In this document: positions 56,430 through 64,000 of the stretch, in pieces
Layout of the letters: every line of letters begins with the position of its first letter
Position numbering within the stretch: the stretch's first letter is position 1
Assembly (NCBI RefSeq): GCF_963259705.1
Contig: NC_081840.1
Location: 152,580,282 to 152,644,281, forward strand
Direction of reading: 5' to 3'
Source: Myotis daubentonii
Lineage: Eukaryota > Chordata > Mammalia > Chiroptera > Vespertilionidae
Length of the DNA stretch: 64,000 bases
Program-made: the position numbers and the translations under genes
The notes under the pieces: model-generated
Told to the model about the DNA's origin: nothing
The model's database searches: none
Seen by the model: the letters and a program-made list of their open reading frames with translations, nothing else

Positions 56430-56650
56430 AAGGATGTTTTTTTTGTTGATTATTTAGAGAGAGAGGAAGGAAGTGGGAGAGAGAGGGAAACAGTGATGTG
56501 AGAGAGAAGCATCTGTTGGTTACATCCTATATGCGCCCCAACCAGGGATCGAACCTGAGACCTGGGTGTGTGCCCTGACTGCAAATCGAACCTGCGACCT
56601 TTTGGTGCATGGGAGGATGCTTCTATTAGCTGAACCACACCTGTCAGGGC
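56430..56650 (-). mobile_element. Older tRNA-derived bat SINE
   Basis: Minus-strand head ACAGGTGTGGTTCAGCTAAT, B-box-like GGTTCGATTTGCAGTCAGGG, and a GA-rich body seen on the plus strand. Related to the copies at 50998 and 62313. Confidence 0.85.
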
Positions 56651-59590
56651 TGCCCAACATTTTTATTTTTGTTGGTTTGGAAATTGTACTGGACTGTGCA
56701 GTCTCCCCCAAACCTGGGAGCTCTGTTCTACAAATGCATACACGGCACAAAGGACAGACTCACCGTGTGCGTTGCATTAGCCATCTGTCCTACTTGAACC
56801 TACGTTCTGTATAACCAGAAAGTCTGTAAATGTTGCTGAAGCTACAAGGGACCACAGTCATGAGTGGAAGCAGATACAAGTGATAGTAAAGTCGGGCCTC
56901 CTTTCTTTTGGGGTGGTAACAAATAGCTCAGATGCCACTTTCCTTTCCAGGCAAGTTTCTGGTTGGGTAGCTGAGTCGCAGGGAGTTAAGTGATCTCCCT
57001 ACGGCATCTTCTGACACACACACCTTCCCACGGAAAAGCTCGTTCTGCTTGAGTTAGAACCCAAGCACCTTCCCGTCCTGAGTCATTTGCTCTAACTACT
57101 AACGCAGGGCGCCCCGCTGGAGGGGACAGCCGCTCCACGCTCCCTGCCGCTCTGCGCTCTCCTTCCGTGCCATCTGTTTTCCAAAAGACATCTTCTTTTA
57201 TTAAGCGGACCCCAAACCCCCATCCTTTCTCTCTCTCTTTTATTTTTGGTGTGTGCCATGTTAAAAAGGGTAACAAATAATTTTTCAATTTAATTTTTTA
57301 TGACTTTCCTCATCCTTGATAACAAAATCAGGACACAGTGGGATAATTATCTAATTGTCAACAGGTATTTCTTTTACCATCTGAAAATGTACATGAACTC
57401 TCAATCTGACCATCTATATTACCACGTCTTTGGGTAAAACGATGTGCGCTCAAACTATTAGGTATGCTCGTTGCTTGCTGTGAGGATTCTTCACATTATT
57501 TTTCACATAAAGATGAATAATTTGGTGCTATTGGTCAGGAAGAAATTTAATGACACGTGAATTTGTTTATGGAAGTTTGAATTTGGTCATGCGGCTCATT
57601 TCAGGTTCACTTCCTGCAATTCCCCTGAAATAGAGAAGTTCTGTCTACAAATATTTATGATTTTCAGGGGAAACGCCTCACGGAAACTCCCCAAGTGGTC
57701 AAGCCTGGAGTCTGGAAGGAGATGAGGGCTCCTTGGTGCTGATCCTCTGCCCTGTGTGAGCGTTAGCTGAGGCCTCTCTGCATCTAAGAGACCAGCCGCC
57801 TGCAGTCTGGGTTCTTCCTGGGCCCTCTGTTCATGTCAACAGCAGTCTGTGTAGACTGCTTTTCCAGAAAAACAGAACACAGCGCTAACACTGACAGCGA
57901 TGCTGATCCTGGCACCTCACTGAGCGCCTCTGAGTCCCATTGCGTCCTCCTGTGGTTCCCAGGGCCCTGGGCTGGAGCTCACCCTTGTGTCCATTTTACA
58001 GGAGAAGAGACTCAAACGGAGCAAATGTGCTACCAAGTCAATGGGAAGGGAACGCTTCTGACCTTCTGGGGCTGAAGCACCATTTCCTCATTTTTTAAAT
58101 TGTCACTGAGTGCCCACCTGATATTTGGGGGTAGGTGATTCATGACAGAAAGCAAAGGGAGGCCTGCTGGTGAGCGGAGGGGGTGGGGAGGAAATTCCCA
58201 TTTTAGGGGAGAAGATGTGCCAAGTGCTGGAGTTCGGAGGGAGACTGGACCAACTGGGAGAGAAAAAGGTAAACACCTGTCTCTGGGCTTCACAGGCAGG
58301 CATGGTTCTCTCTCTCTCTTTCTCTGTGGTCCCCCCCCCCCCCGGCCACCCCCCTCCGCCCGCCGCCCCTTCCCTCTGTCGGTCTGAATGCAGATCTAAG
58401 CCTGTATGCTCAGCTCCCTTAGTCACAATGCTAATCTGACAACTGCTTTACCTGGAGTGTGGATTTCTCCCAGTAACGTTTATACCTGACCAGGGTGACA
58501 GTTTTCAACAACAGGGATTAAAATCTACTGACGCAGGTTACATTTCAGGCATTCAGCTCGGGCAGGGAAAGGAAACGAAGATGCTTGACTGTTCTGAATC
58601 TGGAGCACAGGCCAGAAACAGAGTCCTCTCTGCAGGGGTGTCTGACTGGATGTGAGTTCCTGTGCCCGGCGTGGGCATTCCGGGGAAGGTGCAGGTGGTG
58701 TGGTCACTGTTATACACACGGCTTTCCTGGCACCAACGTGTGGGAACCCGTGAGAAGAAAAGCTAGAAGCACCACTCCTCCAGGGCCCACCTCCAGCACT
58801 TCCTGCCATCGACTCTATGGCTGGGCAGGTGGCAACGACGTGGTTTTTCATTAGCTCCTTGATGGCTCAGACACTACTAACGTGCTCAGAGCTCCTCTCT
58901 AACTTCAGGGGTGTTCACTAACTGTGTGACTTCAGGCAAGTCATGGAATGTCTCTAAAGTCATGGTTCTGAACTACACAACGGAGATAAAGACAAATACC
59001 CACGTCGCATCTTCATCAAAGTCCAGTGAGGTTGCTTGTACATATAGACATGGCCTATTACAGCACAAGCCAGTGAGCCCTTGAGAAATTGTGACTGACT
59101 TTTGATCAATAGATATGTTGGAGGGGAACAGAAGCGGATGGCGAGCCATCACTGGTGATCTGACCTCCGTCCTTCTCTGGGACCAGCGTGCTGGCAGCCC
59201 CTCAATCAACATCTCCTTTGAGGATGGGACTGGTGAAGAGCCCTCCATCAGGGTCCCAGACTGAATAAATCTTGGCTTGAATGAGTCCCTGGTGAGCACC
59301 AAGCCTCAGCTGCCTGGTGTACAAGATGAGAAGAATCCAGCAAGCTGCCCTCACATGCTTGTTTGAAACTCCCACGCAGCTTGCCTTGCATGGTCATCTG
59401 CAGGCCATGCAGGCTGACTGTCCTGTTCACACTGGTCTCCGAAGAGGCCAACCTCCTGCTGTCAGCCTTAAGGAAGCAATCTGGGTTTTAGTGGACAGCA
59501 GAAGTCTTCAGAGTTCCTGCGAGTCCTCCCCGGAACCGAAGCTCAGCTGTGTCTTATGATGAGAAAGCCTCTGGCACATCACTGCAGACA
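56651..59590. other. Unassigned stretch with MIR remnants and a C-run
   Basis: MIR remnants at about 57880-58040 (-) and 58900-59040 (+, ACTGTGTGACTTCAGGCAAG). C(13) at 58331-58343 within a C-rich tract. Positions 57480-57700 look like candidate conserved non-coding DNA. No gene recognised. Confidence 0.35.
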
Positions 59591-59591
59591 C

Positions 59592-59609
59592 GGGGGGGGG
59601 GGGGGGGGG
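59592..59609 (+). repeat. (G)18 homopolymer
   Basis: Uninterrupted G run; length may be inexact. Confidence 0.9.
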
Positions 59610-59759
59610 AGCAGTCCATAAACACGCCACAGCGCAGAGCATCCCGTGGGGAGCCAGGGCCGTAAAGACCCGGATAATTGAGCTGGTTTCCTGCTTTGGT
59701 TGTGTGCTGTGCATGAGATGATTGGTGTGTTTTTGGGCTAAGAGCAGCCGTAGTTTGAA

Positions 59760-60800
59760 CTAAAATGCCATTCCTGGATAAGATGATCTATCTCTTTGGC
59801 TCCAACGGTAAACACATCCCATTGGGCGTCGCTCATATACTTTTATGGCCTCCCTGTCAGAGAGCGCCCCATCACCACACCTGATCAAACATTCTTTGGG
59901 GGCCTCCTTTTAAGTTTATTTTTATGCCATCCGGGGAGAGCATAACCCATAAATTCAGCCCGCTGCGTCCCCACGATTAACTAATCCTGCAGCAGCTCTC
60001 AGGGGCCTGCCAGGCACAAACCCTTTGAAGAATTTGTGCAGGATATTGCAAGTGATATTCGCTGTGGGACGGAGGGTTAAGGACTGAGCTGAGACTGTTT
60101 TCTTTGCCATTAGAGTTACCACTTGGCTAAATGTCATTTAGTCAAAATGCTGGATTCTGCAGGATTTGCAGATGGGCCTGACTATTTGTCTTTAATAAAT
60201 TCACGGACTCACAGAAGAGGTATTAGACTATCTGTTTGAGGAAAGGATGTGTAAGAGGTACCAGACTGCCGATGTGCAATTTCATTAGGTCCGTGCAGCT
60301 CAGAAGTGCTCAAATCCAAATTAAGCTCCAGAGTCTTCTTGGAAAACATTGTAACAGCTGTGGAATGGGGAAGGGAATTGAAATGACTGCGACCAGAGGC
60401 ATTTAAAGGGGTATCAGCTCAAGCCTTTTCCACGATATGGAGCCAGAGGCATGGCTATTTTATTTTTTTTTCCTTAAGTGAAGGCCAGGCCTTTTAAACA
60501 ATGGTGTGTGAATGCTTGACTTGCTTCTGAAGTTCTGCTGTCTTAAAACCCCATCTGCAGAAACTGCCTCAAAGTATTGTTTTCAGTCACTGAGGACACG
60601 AATTGGCAAATGATTATTTTCAAACTAAAACTCAAATTTAGGAGGCATCAGGCTAATTGTGGGAAATCATTTCTCTCTTGAATTGCATATTAATGAACCT
60701 ATTTGGAGATCTTGGGAGATAAAGAATAGAATTTATGGTATCTTAATGACCCTTACGATTCTATAAATAGTTATTGATAATCTTGGACCAATACTCCCCC
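59760..60800. other. Repeat-free block, best candidate for conserved regulatory DNA
   Basis: More than 1 kb without a recognisable repeat. It contains balanced sequence with clustered AT-rich factor-like motifs: CCTTTTAAGTTTATTTTTAT, ATTAACTAATCCTGCAGCAG, GAATTGCATATTAATGAACC (octamer-like). No long frame. Conservation cannot be tested here. Confidence 0.35.
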
Positions 60801-62227
60801 TATTGGATTCACTTCTTCACAAGAATTAACCTCAACTTGAACACTATAACTTTTGCCATAAAATCAGTAATCATTAAATATCAGTTAGCAGGAACTCTTG
60901 AGTCAAGATTTTTTTCCTTTTGCTTCTAGTGTTCTGTTTTCTTGTGTGTATTGCTTGAGGTGTACGATGGTGACTTTTAGGTACATTAAAAATATTGGTG
61001 TATATGGAGCTGAGCACCTAGTTTCAGCACATAGAATGTTTATAAGAACAGCTTTTATTAATTCAACAAAATTTACTCAGCACCTGCTCTGTTAGGCTTT
61101 GTTCTCATGCTCGGGAAAAGCAGTGATCAAAACAGAGGGGATTTTTTTTCATGTAGCTTGCATTCTAGTTAGAGGAGGCAGACTGTCTGTGTGCATGCTC
61201 GTGTGTGCATGTGTGTGTGGGTGTGTGTGCATGCAGGTATGTGCAATAACTTTTTTGGAGCACAAAGAAGCAAAGCCAACTAAACCGGGAGTGCTGGGAG
61301 TGGGGTGGGGCGAAGCACTGTTTGGTGGGCCTTCGAGCAAAGGCCTAAAAGAAGTGAGACACAAACCTGACAATGAACTGACAGCCATATAGAGGAGAAG
61401 GGAACACGCTCTACGCAGGTGCAGACCAAGTGCCTGACGCCAGCCGTCTCATCCTCAGATCAGCTGAGTGAGGTGTGGCGTCACATCCATTTCATAGATG
61501 AGAAAGCTGAAGCCCCAGTAGTGGACGCAGTTTCTGGATAAATTTAGGTTCTGCGATGTTAAGTCGAAGGGCTGGATTTAAATTCGAGAGTGCATGGTTC
61601 AAAAGCACGTTGCTGGTTCTCCAAATGTCTGCCCTCGCTGGCCGATGATACAGGGCAAACCTCCCCACAAACCACAGGCAGGCAAAGGTTAGAGTAGCCT
61701 GTCGTTCCGGGAGACGTGGAGCAGGAGGCCTCCCTTATTTTTTTGTGTATTTTCCAGGAAATGCAGTAGGATGGGCGCTGATTTCACCATCCTGGGAAAA
61801 CATTGCTCACCTGTGACCTGTTCACCTCTGTCACTGCCACAGAGCCTTTACACAATGGGCATGCAACAAAGACCCACCAGACAGAAGAGAATCCACCAAA
61901 CTCACTCCCATGAAACTCACCTGACAGTTTATCTGAATGCTTACTGGTTCCGGAAAACCAGTTTTAATCCGGAGCTTCAAGAGACCCATGGATTAATGAC
62001 TCACAGAACTAAAAATGCTCTTAAATGCGCTCAGTGATAGGGCTATAACGGTATTTTGCATGGATCCCAGGTGAAAATTAAGCGTGTTCCTTGGTTCAGC
62101 ACCACGTGTAGATCATGTGGTATCACAATCCTTATCAGGCGGCCTGGCTTCTCCACCTTAGTTCAGGGCCCCCTTTCCCTGGGGGAGTCTGGGACTTTGG
62201 TTGGCTCTGCTGTTCCAGGCATGGATT
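60801..62227. other. Unassigned stretch with TG-rich tract and MIR remnant
   Basis: Alternating TG/GC tract at 61187-61245. A MIR-like minus-strand remnant lies at 61400-61590 (ATTTCATAGATGAGAAAGCT). No gene recognised. Confidence 0.4.
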
Positions 62228-62240
62228 CTAAGTAAGTGGA

Positions 62241-62339
62241 GTGCTTGCTTCAGTAGCACAAATGCAAACCCACACATAGATGGACAACTAATTTTTTATC
62301 CTCACCTGAGGATGTGTTTATAGAATTTAGAGAGAAAGG

Positions 62340-62391
<52 letters not shown>

Positions 62392-62995
62392 TGAGAAACA
62401 TCTATCGGTTGCCTCCTATACTCTCCCCAACTGGGGATCGAACCCCAAACAAACCTAAGTATGTACCCTGACCAAAAATTGAACCCGAAACCTTTTAGTG
62501 TATGGGAGGATGCTCTAACCAACTGAACCACTTGCCCAGGGATTTTTTTTTTTTTTACAATTAATTTTTGACAAAAATGCCAAGAATATATAATGGAGAA
62601 AGGAAAGCCTCTTCAATAATTGGTGTTGGGAATACTGGACAGCCACGTGCAAATGAATAAAAGTAGACTGCTACCTGACACCATACACAAAAATGAGTCA
62701 AATAGATTAAAGATTTAAATGTAAGATATGAAACAATAAAATATATAGAAGAAAACATAGGCAGTAAACGTATGAACCTTGATCTCTGAGGGGTGTTTGT
62801 GAAATTGACTCCAAAGGCAAGGGAGGTAAAAGAAAAAAATAAGTGAGTGGGATGACATCAAATTAAAAAGCTTCTGCACAGCAAAATAAACCTTCAACAA
62901 ACAAAAAGGCAACCTATTGAATGGGAGAAGATATTTGCAAATGATACCTCAAACCAGGGACTAATATCCAAAATATATAAAGAAGTGACACAAGC
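62241..62995 (+). mobile_element. U6 snRNA-L1 chimeric retroinsertion
   Basis: Begins GTGCTTGCTTCAGTAGCACA, the first 20 nt of U6 snRNA with three likely substitutions. U6 similarity fades over the next few bases. It then passes directly into sense L1 ORF2 (ACATAGATGGACAACTAATT, then 62557 on: AATTAATTTTTGACAAAAAT, GATGACATCAAATTAAAAAG, ACTAATATCCAAAATATATA). It stops inside ORF2 with no tail. CTAAGTAAGTG flanks it at 62228-62238 and 62996-63006. A SINE (62297-62556) entered later. Confidence 0.82.
62297..62556 (-). mobile_element. Older tRNA-derived bat SINE with GA expansion, inside the chimera
   Basis: Minus-strand head AAGTGGTTCAGTTGGTTAGA, B-box-like GGTTCAATTTTTGGTCAGGG, GGTTTGTTTGGGGTTCGATC. 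(GA)n at 62340-62390 is the expanded CT-rich region. ACAAYTAATTTTT flanks both sides (62284 and 62557). Confidence 0.87.
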
Positions 62996-63006
62996 CTAAG
63001 TAAGTG

Positions 63007-64000
63007 AGAGTCTCTCATTATGAAGTACCCACTTGGGGGGTGGTGACAAGGGTCAGTGACTTCCATGCGGCTGCTGTGACTTTAGGGCAGCCTGGCCTGA
63101 GGAGTGCAATGGTCTATAGCATCTTCAACGTCCATGTTCAAGAGCTCAGTGACTATGTGGAGAGACTCAGTGGCAAGAGCAGTGAATGGATTTGCTGGAT
63201 GGGGAAGAGCTATGGAATGGTATAGTTTTATCAAATTAACACGGAAATCATAGCTCACCAAACTTCCTCTCTGTGCTGATGGCTGAGAAGCTTCTGATTT
63301 GTAGTTAAAGCCCTTGAACTCCTGAGTGTATTTTGGTGTTTGCCAACTCTCTGTAGCTTCCTCTTATCATCCTGCCTTCAATTACACCTTCTTTTCATCC
63401 TATCGTGACTAGTTGAGTTAGCCATTCAAAGTTTTTGAATCAGAGGCTGCATAAACAAACTAGCAAAAATACATATGTGTATACAAATACACTTGATACT
63501 GCCGATATATGTTGACTGTAATTGAAAAACAAAATAATTGTGTTTAAAATCATTATTTAATTTTTTTTTAGATGTGAGTGGCCACATGTGGCTAATAGCG
63601 ACTGCCTTCACACAGGTCTTCAGAGTAAGTCCAGCGTGCTCACAGGTCTGATGGGCGCTATGATGGGAGAGTAAGAAGTCCCTCGTGCAGAGGTGTTTAT
63701 ACCTTGCCAAGCACATGGAAGATTAGGAACTGTGCCGTGCTGCAGGCAACGGTGGAGTAAAGATTGGGTTTTAGTGCTCATCCCTGAGAGATGGTGACTC
63801 TCACATCTCGGGGCAGAGATGACGGCCAGGCCACAGCACCAGAAGGAAACAGTGAAAGAGGCAAAAGAGGACAAGTGGAAAGGTCAGAATGTGAGCCAGT
63901 GCCGACAGCTAACAGGGATTGAAGGCCTTTGTTTTGGACCTGACAACAAATCTGCAGACCATGTTCCAAACTGCATTTTAGCTGCAGGCTTTTCAGAAGA
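63007..64000. other. Unassigned stretch to window end
   Basis: A segment near 63575-63610 (GGCCACATGTGGCTAATAGC) resembles an old DNA transposon I cannot name. No gene recognised. Confidence 0.35.

Overview
This window reads as nuclear DNA of a bat, most likely family Vespertilionidae. It holds several VES-type tRNA-derived SINEs, three HeliBat-type Helitrons (5' TC-TATA start, CTAG-type end, inserted between A and T) and a young non-autonomous hAT family with 8-bp target duplications. Bat-type L1 tails and a HAL1 (ORF1-only L1 derivative) are also present. HeliBats are known from vespertilionid bats, which is the strongest taxonomic clue. Family names come from recalled consensus features, not from a database search.

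I recognise no intact protein-coding gene. The window looks intergenic or intronic. It carries layered mobile elements, microsatellites and repeat-poor stretches of ordinary composition that could hold conserved regulatory DNA. Most open frames are explained by repeats or are too short and featureless to support. One speculative exception is a chain of phase-compatible candidate exons on the + strand between about 5.2 and 18.9 kb, reported at low confidence.

Layout. 0-5 kb: TA array, VES SINE, MIRs, a reverse-strand HeliBat carrying what looks like exon 1 of DENND5B, a MaLR LTR and an ERV-like LTR split by a VES SINE. 5-13 kb: candidate exons, a G-rich minisatellite, MER5A, an L1 3' end, a VES, a second HeliBat and a hAT element with a perfect 8-bp duplication. 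13.4-16.2 kb: a near full-length HAL1 inside an MLT1 LTR. 16-25 kb: repeat-poor DNA, a MaLR LTR, old L1 pieces and the second copy of the ERV-like LTR. 25-27.5 kb: nested and inverted L1 pieces plus a VES. 28-35 kb: mostly unassigned, with a 53-bp direct repeat and a VES. 35-40 kb: AAC, ATGT and CA arrays, and a VES interrupted by hAT. 40-46 kb: a twin-primed L1 with target duplications, a VES, an inverted L1, a HeliBat with a 32-bp minisatellite, an MLT1 LTR and a young L1 tail. 46-64 kb: repeat-poor candidate regulatory blocks, simple repeats, a tailless U2 snRNA retropseudogene, old SINEs with expanded CT tracts and a U6-L1 chimeric insertion.

The window does not show genes working together. 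What it shows is reverse transcriptase by-products (SINEs, HAL1, U2 and U6 chimeras, inverted L1s) and cut-and-paste or rolling-circle transposons inserted into each other, which gives a relative order of activity.
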